A DNA stretch of 64,000 bases from Solirubrobacter deserti (GCF_003344625.1 NZ_QPKJ02000003.1:1-64000); one strand, 5' to 3'; shown: positions 8,501 through 16,515, counted from the stretch's first letter. Numbers and translations: made by a program. The notes: generated from the sequence alone by a model not told the origin.

Positions 8501-8799
8501 CTACTGCGAACCACGTAACCCTTTCTGTTGGCAGATCGGTAAGTCCTCCGCGTCGGCCTCGTGGATGCGACCCCGGCCCGCTACGCCCCGCCGGTTGGCG
8601 TCGTAGTGCCTGCGGTTGGTGATGGGCGGGGCCGGTTCTGAGGGAAGCGTGGCGATCTCCTCGCGAGCGAGCAGCTTCAGTCGCGTCCCGCGGTAGCTCT
8701 GGATGTATGGCGGCTTCTGGAAAGTCGCGTCGCGGCGGCTACCATGTCGTCCAGGAGCGCCGTCTCTTCGGCGGTCAGCTTCAATTGGTCGCGCGTCAT
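8501..8799 (-). pseudogene. Broken small gene, one frameshift
   Basis: A good start (MTRDQLKLTAEETALLDDMV) with a GAGGAGAAG ribosome site precedes a frame that soon turns into low-complexity sequence and stops. A second frame, open to 8501, continues plausibly from about 8725 (FQKPPYIQSYRGTRLKLLAR and beyond, ending CQQKGLRGSQ). Joined by one frameshift near 8725-8735 they would give about 100 residues. Function unknown. A sequencing error or a real mutation are both possible. Confidence 0.4.
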
Positions 8800-8949
8800 G
8801 GAGCCACTTCTCCTCGGTGTAAGGGATGCTCACGGGGAGTAGTGGCGTGGCCTCGAAGTCCGCCCTTCGAATGGGGCGCGGCAATGCGGCCGCGAGAAGC
8901 GGGCCGGCCGAGCTCCACCCGCGGCTGAGGCTGCTTCGATGCAGAGGCG

Positions 8950-8968
8950 AAGTGGTGTTCTCGACGGT
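8950..8968 (+). repeat. array repeat copy F
   Basis: AAGTGGTGTTCTCGACGGT with core at 8961-8966. It is followed 14 bases later by an imperfect hairpin at 8980-9020 (inner stem TCCCG/CGGGA, outer CTTC/GAAG, 9-base loop). Confidence 0.65.
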
Positions 8969-9064
8969 TTTAGTCCCTCCTTCGGCTCGGATCCCGCGTC
9001 GAATACGGGACCCGGAGAAGCGCCAGGCCAGGCAGCAGTGCGACCAGATCGCTCGTGGTCCTCC

Positions 9065-9601
9065 CTAACCGAAGCATGTGCCGCAACGGCGTGGCAGCGA
9101 TCCCGTCTCCTCGCGGCAGTGGTGCTCGAGGACGCGCAGCGAGCTGCAGCACGACCTCGGCTTGGCCGTGCGGAGCGTGAAGTCGCTGCCGTCGAGGCCG
9201 AGATGCCAGCACTCGGCGTGGTGGAGGATGTGATCGTCGGTAACGCGGTCCCCAGGTTTGACGACATAGCCGTTCGGGTGGAGGCGGACCCAGTTCTCGT
9301 AGGCGTCGTCGTCCCCGGGCCCGAACACGAAAATCTCGGCAGTGGGCAACGGTCGAGGCTCGATCGCGGGTGGTTTCGGTGCCGGGACGACGGCCGTGAT
9401 CCGATACCGGGTCGGTCGCGCGGCGGCGACCGTGACCGTTTCGCCGACGGATCGCCCAATCAGCGCTTGTGCGACGGGAGTGGCCGCGGAAATCTCGCCG
9501 GCTGAGGGATCTGCGCGGACGATCGTCCACGTCCGCGCTTCTCCAGTGGTTTGGTTCTCCACGGAGACGGTCGCGCCCACCTGAACGACTGGAGTGCTCA
9601 T
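9065..9601 (-). CDS. GreA/GreB C-terminal-domain-like protein
   Basis: 178 residues from an internal ATG (MSTPVVQVGATVSVEN); the open frame begins ten residues earlier. Residues about 1-70 match the C-terminal FKBP-like domain of Gre transcript-cleavage factors (tGEARTWTIV, then GEISAATPVAQALIGRSVGE), but the N-terminal coiled-coil finger that enters the RNA polymerase channel is missing. The second part (about 85-178) carries ILHHAECWHLGL, a TLRTAKPRSC segment and a terminal CGTC: a His/Cys-rich module resembling a small zinc-binding domain. It may bind RNA polymerase or nucleic acid without cleavage activity. It lies alone between copies F and G. Confidence 0.6.
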   Translation of the reverse strand: MSTPVVQVGATVSVENQTTGEARTWTIVRADPSAGEISAATPVAQALIGRSVGETVTVAAARPTRYRITAVVPAPKPPAIEPRPLPTAEIFVFGPGDDDAYENWVRLHPNGYVVKPGDRVTDDHILHHAECWHLGLDGSDFTLRTAKPRSCCSSLRVLEHHCREETGSLPRRCGTCFG

Positions 9602-9685
9602 GGGGCACGGATACCCACAACGGTGCGCCACGGTGATGACCGATAGTCGTGCAACCGCATCGGGTCCACGCCCGGCGGGAATAGC

Positions 9686-9700
9686 AACTTTTCGACGATC
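9686..9700 (+). repeat. array repeat copy G
   Basis: CAACTTTTCGACGAT-type copy with core TCGACG at 9692-9697. The bases before it (AATAGCAACTT) resemble those before copy C (GGAGCAACTT). Confidence 0.6.
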
Positions 9701-9779
9701 TGGCTCCTCTTGACGCCGTATACGTTGTTGCCGTGGACCACCGCAAGCGATTCGTGGCTCGCGCGGAAGCGGGTCGCGG

Positions 9780-9914
9780 ATGGAGGATCTGGAACAAGCA
9801 GCAAAGCGCTGGTGGGGTCCCGTGCTGTCGCGTCAGCCCGACGCGCTGATCGCTGAGCTGAACGAACTGAAGCGTCCGGAGCGGCTCGCCGAGCTCCTCC
9901 GTTCGGCTTCGTAA
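9780..9914 (+). CDS. Possible 44-residue orphan protein
   Basis: Reads MEDLEQAAKRWWGP, then LSRQPDALIAELNELKRPER and a short Leu/Ala tail; the charge and hydrophobic spacing suggest one amphipathic helix. The sequence after the stop, in another frame, ends LTPALEAEAKK before a TAG, so the gene could be a fragment of something longer. It is the only candidate between copies G and H, which are 267 bases apart. Confidence 0.3.
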   Translation: MEDLEQAAKRWWGPVLSRQPDALIAELNELKRPERLAELLRSAS

Positions 9915-9952
9915 GCCTGACGCCGGCGCTCGAGGCCGAAGCCAAGAAGTAG

Positions 9953-9966
9953 CGCTCCTCGACGGG
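9953..9966 (+). repeat. array repeat copy H
   Basis: CGCTCCTCGACGGG with core TCGACG at 9959-9964; the most divergent of the accepted copies in its T-rich half. Confidence 0.45.
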
Positions 9967-9985
9967 ATGACCATCATCGCCTCGG

Positions 9986-10318
9986 TCAGGTGCCCGGGCC
10001 GCCGGGCTGGGGTGGCGGGTCCATCGGTGATCGCAGCCGAGGCACGACCGAACCTGTGCAAGCGTCGATGACCCGGCGATCGCCCAGGGGCGCTGCGAGA
10101 ACGACGGTCAGAGAGTGCATGTGGCCGGCGGCGCGCGTCTGCCCGCGTGGCGCGGTGACGACGATCGCGATCTCGACGGCTTCCTGCGCTTCTTCCACCG
10201 AAACCGAGTCAAACCGGTGCGACGGGCGAGTGACGTAGTCGATTCGTAGCTGGCGATCGACGGGCTCTGCGTCGTAAGCATCGATGCGCGCTGGTACGCG
10301 AAAGCGTCCTGAGGCCAC
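9986..10318 (-). CDS. Small hypothetical protein
   Basis: 110 residues with a GTG start. The body (RIDAYDAEPVDRQLRIDYV, then SVSVEEAQEAVEIAIVVTAP, and late LTVVLAAPLGDRRVIDACTG) has alternating hydrophobic strands typical of a small beta-rich protein. It may be cytoplasmic; no signal peptide or membrane span is seen. The family is not recognised. It is the only gene between copies H and I. Confidence 0.5.
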   Translation of the reverse strand: MASGRFRVPARIDAYDAEPVDRQLRIDYVTRPSHRFDSVSVEEAQEAVEIAIVVTAPRGQTRAAGHMHSLTVVLAAPLGDRRVIDACTGSVVPRLRSPMDPPPQPGGPGT

Positions 10319-10331
10319 GTCCGCTAAGTAT

Positions 10332-10345
10332 CACTTTTCGACGGT
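10332..10345 (+). repeat. array repeat copy I
   Basis: CACTTTTCGACGGT with core TCGACG at 10338-10343. A nested hairpin lies 31 bases downstream at 10374-10409 (GTCATG ... CATGAC outside, CGGGC ... GCCCG inside). Confidence 0.65.
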
Positions 10346-10439
10346 TTCGCTCCTTTGGCGGCCGTAGCGGTCGGTCATGACGGGCATGCTCGGCCCGGCC
10401 AGACATGACGCCCACGCCGTCCGGCTTGACCGCGGTGAG

Positions 10440-10934
10440 TCAGGCGGACGGCTGGCGAATAGCTAGCCCGGCATCGGCGAGGCGTGCGTGGATGGCTCGC
10501 AGCGCTTCCGTGGCGTGCCGGCCCCAGTGCGTGTAGAAGCTGAAGCGCCACTCCCAGGCGACGTCGTCTGGACAGGCGCCGCCGTGCAGCGCGAGCAAGC
10601 CGCGCTTCAAGTCGCGCCAGATGTCCGCGAGGTCGTCACCTAGTGGCAACAGGACCGCATCGGTTCCGCTGGGGCCCATGGGGTCGACAGTCGTCCAGTA
10701 GCGCGCCCAGTCGTCGAGCGTCGCCTGAACCGCGGCGAACCTTTCGCGCCATTGTTCGTCAACTGGGCCGTCCGGCAGTTCGGCGCTGGTCGGTTGAAGA
10801 TCCGGCATAGTCGACGCGGCTGCGATGAGGCTCGCGAGCGAGTCTGCGAGGTCGGCTGCGAACGTGTCCCGTTGCGACGTCTCCGCGCTCTCGACAAGAG
10901 CGCAGTAGCGCTCGGCTTCGTTTCGCATGCTCAC
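10440..10934 (-). CDS. DUF5063 domain protein
   Basis: 164 residues. The second half carries the conserved DUF5063 pattern: YWTTVDPM, then LGDDLADIWRDLKRGLLAL and AWEWRFSFYTHWGRHATEAL. Proteins of this family are small, helical and of unknown biochemical role. They turn up as accessory genes next to toxin or immunity genes and in variable islands; that association is general knowledge, not shown here. It is the only gene between copies I and J. There may be an alternative start at the second Met, two residues in. Confidence 0.8.
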   Translation of the reverse strand: MSMRNEAERYCALVESAETSQRDTFAADLADSLASLIAAASTMPDLQPTSAELPDGPVDEQWRERFAAVQATLDDWARYWTTVDPMGPSGTDAVLLPLGDDLADIWRDLKRGLLALHGGACPDDVAWEWRFSFYTHWGRHATEALRAIHARLADAGLAIRQPSA

Positions 10935-11013
10935 GCGACGATTGTCGTCGATGAAGGGCTTGGACGGTGCAAACCGCTGTCACATACCTGCTCTACGCCC
11001 CGTTGACGAAGGC

Positions 11014-11028
11014 GCGCTTTTCGACGAT
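11014..11028 (+). repeat. array repeat copy J
   Basis: CGCGCTTTTCGACGA with core TCGACG at 11021-11026, followed by CTCGCC ... GGCGAG arms that enclose an inner GCCG/CGGC hairpin. Confidence 0.6.
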
Positions 11029-11137
11029 CTCGCCGTTCGTCGGCCATGCTCGCGGCAGATGGCGAGGCTCCTGGGGCGCTCGCTCGGGATCCGGCGACCA
11101 GCTCGTTGGAAATGTTGCGCCATCAGAATCCGCGAGC

Positions 11138-11656
11138 ATGGACACGCGGCTTCCTGCAGGCACGGATTTCGCGGGGCTGGATTCCCATGAGGTCTACTTC
11201 GCGGTCTTCGACCCGCTCGACGAGCGCAGCCCCAACGGCCTGTGGGGCTTCAACGAACGCGACTTCGAACTCATGACAAAGGGCCAGCGAGCGGTCTTCA
11301 ATCTGAACTGGCTGCGTAACTACATGGAGGCCGACACAATCCTCGAATACGCCGACGAGCCGGGGCTACGTGCACACGCTCACCGGCTTGTCGCGGACGC
11401 AGAACTCGTGGGTGCGTGGCCTTTCACTGCTGTGTTGGCGGAGATTGCGCCGGTTGTCGCGCAGGAACAGGAGCTGCCGTTCGACGATTCGCTCCTTGAC
11501 GAAGTCGAGCGCCTCGAAGCGACCTTCTTCGCACTCGAAGACGACCACGGCGCGTTGTGGCACTTCCTGGCCGACTACATCCGTCGTACGCCCGAGGAAT
11601 TCATCCAATCCGAAGCAGCGACTCTGTGGAGACGCCCAGCCGACGGTGCCCGCTGA
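11138..11656 (+). CDS. Hypothetical acidic protein, immunity-like
   Basis: 172 residues starting MDTRLPAGTDFAGLDSHEVY. The frame is open from 10967, but that extension crosses repeat copy J and gives unlikely protein, so ATG 11138 is preferred. The product is acidic and mostly helical (GLWGFNERDFELMTKGQRAV, NLNWLRNYMEADTILEYADE, and a late ADYIRRTPEEFIQ). The size, acidity and orphan location are those of bacterial immunity proteins, but I do not recognise the family. It lies alone between copies J and K. Confidence 0.6.
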   Translation: MDTRLPAGTDFAGLDSHEVYFAVFDPLDERSPNGLWGFNERDFELMTKGQRAVFNLNWLRNYMEADTILEYADEPGLRAHAHRLVADAELVGAWPFTAVLAEIAPVVAQEQELPFDDSLLDEVERLEATFFALEDDHGALWHFLADYIRRTPEEFIQSEAATLWRRPADGAR

Positions 11657-11673
11657 GATCGAGCCAGCGATTA

Positions 11674-11688
11674 GAGCTTTTCGACGAT
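11674..11688 (+). repeat. array repeat copy K
   Basis: GAGCTTTTCGACGAT with core TCGACG at 11681-11686, 18 bases after the stop of the preceding gene. Confidence 0.65.
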
Positions 11689-11727
11689 TCGGTCATCCCC
11701 CGCTCGTCGACGGCTGGGCAACCAGGT

Positions 11728-12309
11728 TCAGCACCATTCGCTCCGGCGCACGTCGCGTAGGTAGCGAGCGACCGCATCGCAGGCCGGCCCGGAATACACG
11801 AGCGGTGGCGGCTGGCGGCGGTCCAGGCGGATCGGAAGCACGAGCCCGCGCACAGCCGCGCGGCCTCGCGGTGGGATAATGACTCGCCGGAAATCGTACG
11901 GCCCGTGGTAAATGATCAACGCGCGATTCCCGGTGGGTTCGGCCAAGGTAAGCGTCATCTGGCGTTCGAAGCCGAGCGCCGGGCATCCATGTCCGGGAGG
12001 AAGGATCTGGTCGCGCATCTGCGCCCATACGGTGACTGTCCGGGTGGTTCGCCGCGCGCGGAAGCGGTCGAACTTGGAACAGACGCCTTCCGTCACGATG
12101 ACCTCGAAGCGGCGCTGACCACGCGCGCGCTCGATTGAACCGACGACAGCGATTCCAAAGCCGGCAGCCGAGAACCGCGACGCGTACGTCGGCTTGTCGT
12201 CGGGTCGGGCGATCACCACGACACCGAGAATCCCGGCCGCCACCAAGACCAGCAGCGACACGGCGATCCACCTGCGACCGACGCTTGGCCTAGACATCGC
12301 TTTGCGCAT
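11728..12309 (-). CDS. Hypothetical membrane-anchored protein
   Basis: About 193 residues from ATG 12309; an in-frame start 13 codons upstream is possible. The N-terminus is basic and then hydrophobic (WIAVSLLVLVAAGILGVVVI), a single anchor or uncleaved signal. The rest is predicted to be outside the membrane and is rich in short beta-like stretches with a few cysteines (GVCSKF, GHGCPAL, GPACDAV) that could form disulfides. Function unknown. It sits alone between copies K and L. Confidence 0.6.
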   Translation of the reverse strand: MRKAMSRPSVGRRWIAVSLLVLVAAGILGVVVIARPDDKPTYASRFSAAGFGIAVVGSIERARGQRRFEVIVTEGVCSKFDRFRARRTTRTVTVWAQMRDQILPPGHGCPALGFERQMTLTLAEPTGNRALIIYHGPYDFRRVIIPPRGRAAVRGLVLPIRLDRRQPPPLVYSGPACDAVARYLRDVRRSEWC

Positions 12310-12407
12310 CGGCTGGCACCACCATCCTGGGAAACGTAGCTGCGACACTCTTCGCTGGGTGCCGCACGGTCCGACGGCGCGTTAGCTCGGCCTCATACCA
12401 GTCATGC

Positions 12408-12427
12408 GAGTGGTCTTTCTCGACGGA
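12408..12427 (+). repeat. array repeat copy L
   Basis: GAGTGGTCTTTCTCGACGGA with core TCGACG at 12420-12425. It differs at one position from copy B, more than 11 kb away. Confidence 0.7.
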
Positions 12428-12527
12428 AAGGTTCTTCGGGGTAGCTGCGATCCGCTTCGTCGCCGCTCGTTGCCGGTGGCGGCTCCTTGCGTCGGCGCTC
12501 GCTCAGAACGGCAAGTAGTTCTGGCGG

Positions 12528-13016
12528 GTGACGCGGGGACCCTACGCTCGGCTTGTGGACGATGGGCACCCGGGACCGCGTCAGAACTACGCTTTGCAAG
12601 TCCTTTTGACCGAGATCGATGGCATCGAGGTGTGGCTTGAGCGTGTAACGCTGCGGAGCGACGCCGTCGCCGTCGCGCTACGCGCCCAGCAGAATGACGC
12701 GACCCGAACGCTGGACTCGCGCTACGAGGCCGTCTTCGAGGCGTGGGCGGAGATGGCGCAAAAAGATCGACAGCGCGGTCGCAAGCTATCGGGTCAGCCA
12801 CCAGCGCAGCCAGGCGAGTGGCTTGCGGAGATTCCGCTTCATCTCGGGGACGACGCCGGAACCAAGTACCGCCCGGTTAAACGTCAGGCCGCTGGGACCG
12901 GAACTGAGTGGGAGGCGACGTGGGTCTTCTCGCCGGCTCCAGCGGAGAGAGCTACGGCGATATCGATCTGGGTCGGCGACCCGGACGACCGCTCGCGCGT
13001 GCACGTGACGCTGTAG
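12528..13016 (+). CDS. Hypothetical protein
   Basis: 162 residues with a GTG start; a second GTG nine codons later is also possible. It has a beta-rich, soluble look: QVLLTEIDGIEVWLERVTLR, then LDSRYEAVFEAWAEMAQKDR and a C-terminal TAISIWVGDPDDRSRVHVTL. No known motif, no signal peptide. It lies alone between copies L and M. Confidence 0.55.
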   Translation: MTRGPYARLVDDGHPGPRQNYALQVLLTEIDGIEVWLERVTLRSDAVAVALRAQQNDATRTLDSRYEAVFEAWAEMAQKDRQRGRKLSGQPPAQPGEWLAEIPLHLGDDAGTKYRPVKRQAAGTGTEWEATWVFSPAPAERATAISIWVGDPDDRSRVHVTL

Positions 13017-13104
13017 ACATCGACGCGGTAACTACCCCTGATGCGGCGATCTCGGACCGGGCCATGACGAGGTAAGGCTGCGACGCCATCAGCAGACACA
13101 GAAG

Positions 13105-13121
13105 CGGTGCGTTTCGACGGT
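13105..13121 (+). repeat. array repeat copy M
   Basis: AGCGGTGCGTTTCGACG-type copy with core TCGACG at 13114-13119, followed by GTTCCGCCCATCTG as at copy C. A perfect 8-base stem with a 10-base loop lies at 13148-13173 (CGTGACCC ... GGGTCACG) and overlaps the stop codon of the next gene. Confidence 0.65.
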
Positions 13122-13168
13122 TCCGCCCATCTGCCAGCCGCCTGAATCGTGACCCTGCCTGCGCGGGG

Positions 13169-13468
13169 TCACGCACAGGCCGCGGCCGTCGTCGACTCGA
13201 CGTCCGGCGGCGTGGCGAGGTCGCCGTGCGTCGGCAAGCCTTTCTCGCGCGCGTACACGTCCCAGTTCACGGCGCGCTCGATCGCTTCGTCGGCGCTCAT
13301 CGGGACCACGCCGCAATGAGTTGGGCTACAGGCGGACAACCCGCCGCCAAGGACGAGCGAGATGCCCTCGAGCGTGTCGTCGGCGTGATCGACTGAGACG
13401 CAGAGCATCGGGTGGTAGCGGCAATCCTCGTAGAAGTCACCGCGCGCTATCCGGTTGGACTTGCTCAT
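13169..13468 (-). CDS. Small hypothetical protein
   Basis: 99 residues from MSKSNRIARGDFYEDCRYHP. The open frame extends to 13573, but that extension runs through repeat copy N, so the internal ATG is preferred. It carries CRYHPMLCVSVDH, which could bind a metal, then a Gly-rich turn and ADEAIERAVNWDVYAREKG. The family is unrecognised. It is the last single-gene interval of the array, between copies M and N. Confidence 0.5.
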   Translation of the reverse strand: MSKSNRIARGDFYEDCRYHPMLCVSVDHADDTLEGISLVLGGGLSACSPTHCGVVPMSADEAIERAVNWDVYAREKGLPTHGDLATPPDVESTTAAACA

Positions 13469-13501
13469 CCCGGGGACCGTACCTCGGCGCGCACGGATGG
13501 A

Positions 13502-13517
13502 GCGCTTCTCGACGAAT
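13502..13517 (+). repeat. array repeat copy N
   Basis: GCGCTTCTCGACGAAT with core TCGACG at 13509-13514. It is the last copy; none was found in the following 50 kb outside incidental TCGACG in coding sequence. Confidence 0.6.
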
Positions 13518-13651
13518 CCGCGCATTCCACGGCCGCCGCAAAAGCCGACGAGAGGTGCCTTAGCCCGCCGCAACGGCGGCTAAGTTGCTGGCCGACTTCC
13601 CGGGCTGAGGTGGCGCCCAGGAAGTCGGGTTCCGTCAGACGCTCGGGGCTG

Positions 13652-14260
13652 TCAGCAGGACACGAGCAAGTGGAACGGGGCGGGCGTCGGAGTCCCGGCG
13701 CCGTCGTAGGTCCGGACCAACACGTTCGCGCCGCCCGCGGACTGCGCGCTGATGCGCCCGCCGGCTGGGGGCTGCTCGAGGACCGGACCGTTCTGGACCG
13801 CGCTCAGCGTCGCCGCGTACAGACATCCGGAGACGTCACGCGAGAACTGCACCGTGTACTCGTTCGAGCCGCCCGCATGCGTGACTCCGACAGCGTTGCC
13901 GAGCGCCCGTCCACCGCCGGAGTCAACAGCCGCGCGGTCGCCGACGCCCGACGGACCTGAGGGACCGGCGGGTCCAGCGGCCCCTGCCGGGCCTTGGTTG
14001 CCGCGCAGCTGCGCACGGGCGTTGGTGGAGATGTCAGTCAGGCGGATGCTGCCGTCGGCGATTTCGCTGCTGCGCACCGCGCGGGAACGGATCTCTGAGG
14101 CGCCGACGGAGTTCGTTCGCAGCTGTGCCGAGCCGACGCTGTTGCGCGGGAGCGCGGTGGCGGCGTAGGCGCCGCCGCCGAGGGCGAGAAACAACGCCAG
14201 CGAAGCGACCACGTTGGCGTACGTGAGGTGCCCGCGCACACGGGCCGATAGATCCTTCAT
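13652..14260 (-). CDS. Secreted collagen-like repeat protein
   Basis: 202 residues from MKDLSARVRGHLTYANVV; the ORF is open 25 codons further upstream. A signal-like hydrophobic segment (TYANVVASLALFLALGGGAY) is followed by a degenerate RSSEIADGSIRLTDIS-type stretch, a short Gly-x-y tract (GNQGPAGAAGPAGPSGPSG) and a C-terminal domain with two cysteines. This N-terminal segment and layout recur in many copies in Solirubrobacterales genomes, where the proteins are thought to be extracellular; their function is unknown. It marks the return to chromosome-like sequence. Confidence 0.75.
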   Translation of the reverse strand: MKDLSARVRGHLTYANVVASLALFLALGGGAYAATALPRNSVGSAQLRTNSVGASEIRSRAVRSSEIADGSIRLTDISTNARAQLRGNQGPAGAAGPAGPSGPSGVGDRAAVDSGGGRALGNAVGVTHAGGSNEYTVQFSRDVSGCLYAATLSAVQNGPVLEQPPAGGRISAQSAGGANVLVRTYDGAGTPTPAPFHLLVSC

Positions 14261-14349
14261 GGGCGATGACTCCTCATCGATCGGTGCCCCCTTGCCTGGA
14301 CGATAACCACCGAGGCACGAAGAGTTGCGGCCCACCCGTCACTGGGCGG

Positions 14350-16515
14350 CTAGAGGCCGCGAACCCTGACATGAACGGTACGGGTGTGGCCGGTGGTGAA
14401 TGGCAGCCCGGGCTGACGGCGGATGCGGGCTCGGAAGGTGAACCGTGCGCCGCCTTGCACGGTTTGGAAGCGGTAGCGGTAGGACCAGCGTCCGGTTTGG
14501 GCGCTTGCGCGGGGCTGAGCGAAGGTGCGCCACTGCCCGCGGGTGCGGACTTGCAGCTCCACCAGCGCGCCGGCGGCGGGAATCCAGCCGCCGGTCAGGC
14601 GTCCGCGGAAGGTGACGTATTCGCCGTTGATGACGGTGCGTCGGCCCGCGCGGATAGTGCTGGCGGCGCGCACGCGCAGCGCGACGTCGCCGTTGCGACC
14701 GCGGATTTGGCCGCTGCCTGGGTAGCGGAATCGGATGGTGCGCGCCGGCCCGCGCGGAGCTAGGTAGCTGAAGCGGCCGGTCCGGGAGGTGGTGACGGTG
14801 GCGATCTGTTCCCACGCGCCGGTGCCGGTGAGGTCCAGCTGGCGCCAGACCTGCACCGGCGCGTTGGGCATCGGCTGCCCGGCGACCGTGAGCCGCCCGT
14901 ATAGGCGGGTCTGGCGTCCGACACGAACGGTCGGGCGCGCCACCAGGCGGTTGTGGCAGCGGCGGTGTCTGCCGCGGCCGGTGCAGCGCTTGCTGCCGCG
15001 GCGGCCGGCTTGGAGTCGGCTGGCGAGCCGGACCGGCAGCTTGGTTGTTGCGGGCAGCCCGTCGCCGGCGCGGTCGTTGGAGGCTTCCAGCCCGGCGGCG
15101 TCACGCACGCGGGCGCGCAAGAAGTACAGGCCTTTGGGCAGCGTCTCGTCGTCCATCAGTGCGCTCAATCCGCTGGCGTCGACGCGGGTGTCCAGGGGCT
15201 GCCATGCGCTTTGGTCTTCGCGCCGGATCTCGATCACGCCCGCGGCGAGCCCGGAGACTGGGTCGCTGGCCGCGAAGCGCACGCGCGCGGGGTCCTGCGG
15301 ATCCGGGGCCTGGAAGGCGATCGCTTCCGGAGGCGCATCGTCGTAGCCGAGCCCGTAGAGCTCGACGGCGGTCGCCGAGTGCTGGTTGCCGGCCGCGTCG
15401 ATCAACCACAGCTGCAGCCGCCACAGTCCCGGCCCGGGGAGCTCGAGGTCCTTGATCTCCGTCAGGCTGTTGCCCCAGCGCGCGCCTGACCGGCAACGGG
15501 CCTGCGCCGCCGCCGTGGTCGTGGCGTCCGCGTCAGCTGCCGGTTGCGGGCACAGGCGATAGCCGACGCCCGCGACCGGCGCCGCGTTCTGCGGCGGATT
15601 GCGCCAGCTGACTGACACCTCGTCCTGTGCGCGCCAACCAGCACCGCCCCGGACCTGCGGCTCCAGCGGCTCCGCGGGCGCCGTGTTGTCGACATAGAAG
15701 GTGCCAGCGGCCGCGATCGTGTTCAGGTTGCCCGAGGCGTCGATAGCCTCGACGCCGATCGTGTGTGCGCCATCTGCCAGGCCGCCGAGTCCAAGCTCGA
15801 GCGTCGTCTGACCGTTCGAGCACGGCACCTTCTGCGAGAAGTCGCAGGCACGCACGACGCTGCTCACACGCACACCGTCGACCAGGGCGCGGACCTCGCG
15901 GATGCCGATGTTGTCGGCTGCATTGACCGTCAGGGTCTGTTTGCCGCTCTTCCAGCCGCCGCTGACCAGCGAGCCGCCGGCGACCGACAGCGAGGGCGCG
16001 CTGCCGTCCGACAAGGTGATGGTCGAGCTGTTGAGGACGGCTTGGGAGTATAGGCCTGCGCCTGAGCATCCGCCGGGTGCGACGCAGCGCACGCCCACGA
16101 CGAGGGCGCCGCTGTTGAAGGCGGGGTAGTCGGTGAGCCCGGTGCTGCCCTGCGGGCAGCTGACGCTCGGGCAGGCGACCATCTCGCGCGCCGAGATGCC
16201 TTCGCTGGCGACCCATGCTTGCCAGCCGTTGCCGCCGACCAGCGAGCCGCGCAAGCCGGCCGTCGCGATCGCCGTCCCAGGGGGTGGGTCAAAGCGCCAG
16301 CCGCCATACGCGCCGTAGGGCGTCAGCCACGGCTGGCCGATGTTGCGGGCCACCAGGTCGGGGCAGGCGGGAAAGATCGCGACTTGTCCGCCCCAGCCGG
16401 CCCAGTGCCCGCACGTTCCTGAGACCGTGTAGTAGCCGGCGCGCGCTGGACCGGCGGCGAAGAGCCCGACGAGCAGGGTGATGACGACGGTGGCGGTCAG
16501 ATGGCGTGTGCGCAT
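14350..16515 (-). CDS. Large secreted Ig-like domain protein
   Basis: 721 residues. It has a Sec signal (TATVVITLLVGLFAAGPARA), then an N-terminal jelly-roll-like region beginning GYYTVSGTCGHWAGWGG. Repeated extracellular segments of the type QTLTVNAADNIGIREVRALV and HTIGVEAIDASGNLNTIA follow, as found in Ig-like or fibronectin-type repeats. A Lys/Arg-rich linker (about residues 505-530) leads to two C-terminal beta domains resembling surface-protein carbohydrate or Ig modules (TRTGRFSYLAPRGPARTIRF; TGRWSYRYRFQTVQGGARFT). It is probably exported. It starts 24 bases after the sigma-like gene upstream and is probably co-expressed with it. The exact role is unknown. Confidence 0.7.
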   Translation of the reverse strand: MRTRHLTATVVITLLVGLFAAGPARAGYYTVSGTCGHWAGWGGQVAIFPACPDLVARNIGQPWLTPYGAYGGWRFDPPPGTAIATAGLRGSLVGGNGWQAWVASEGISAREMVACPSVSCPQGSTGLTDYPAFNSGALVVGVRCVAPGGCSGAGLYSQAVLNSSTITLSDGSAPSLSVAGGSLVSGGWKSGKQTLTVNAADNIGIREVRALVDGVRVSSVVRACDFSQKVPCSNGQTTLELGLGGLADGAHTIGVEAIDASGNLNTIAAAGTFYVDNTAPAEPLEPQVRGGAGWRAQDEVSVSWRNPPQNAAPVAGVGYRLCPQPAADADATTTAAAQARCRSGARWGNSLTEIKDLELPGPGLWRLQLWLIDAAGNQHSATAVELYGLGYDDAPPEAIAFQAPDPQDPARVRFAASDPVSGLAAGVIEIRREDQSAWQPLDTRVDASGLSALMDDETLPKGLYFLRARVRDAAGLEASNDRAGDGLPATTKLPVRLASRLQAGRRGSKRCTGRGRHRRCHNRLVARPTVRVGRQTRLYGRLTVAGQPMPNAPVQVWRQLDLTGTGAWEQIATVTTSRTGRFSYLAPRGPARTIRFRYPGSGQIRGRNGDVALRVRAASTIRAGRRTVINGEYVTFRGRLTGGWIPAAGALVELQVRTRGQWRTFAQPRASAQTGRWSYRYRFQTVQGGARFTFRARIRRQPGLPFTTGHTRTVHVRVRGL

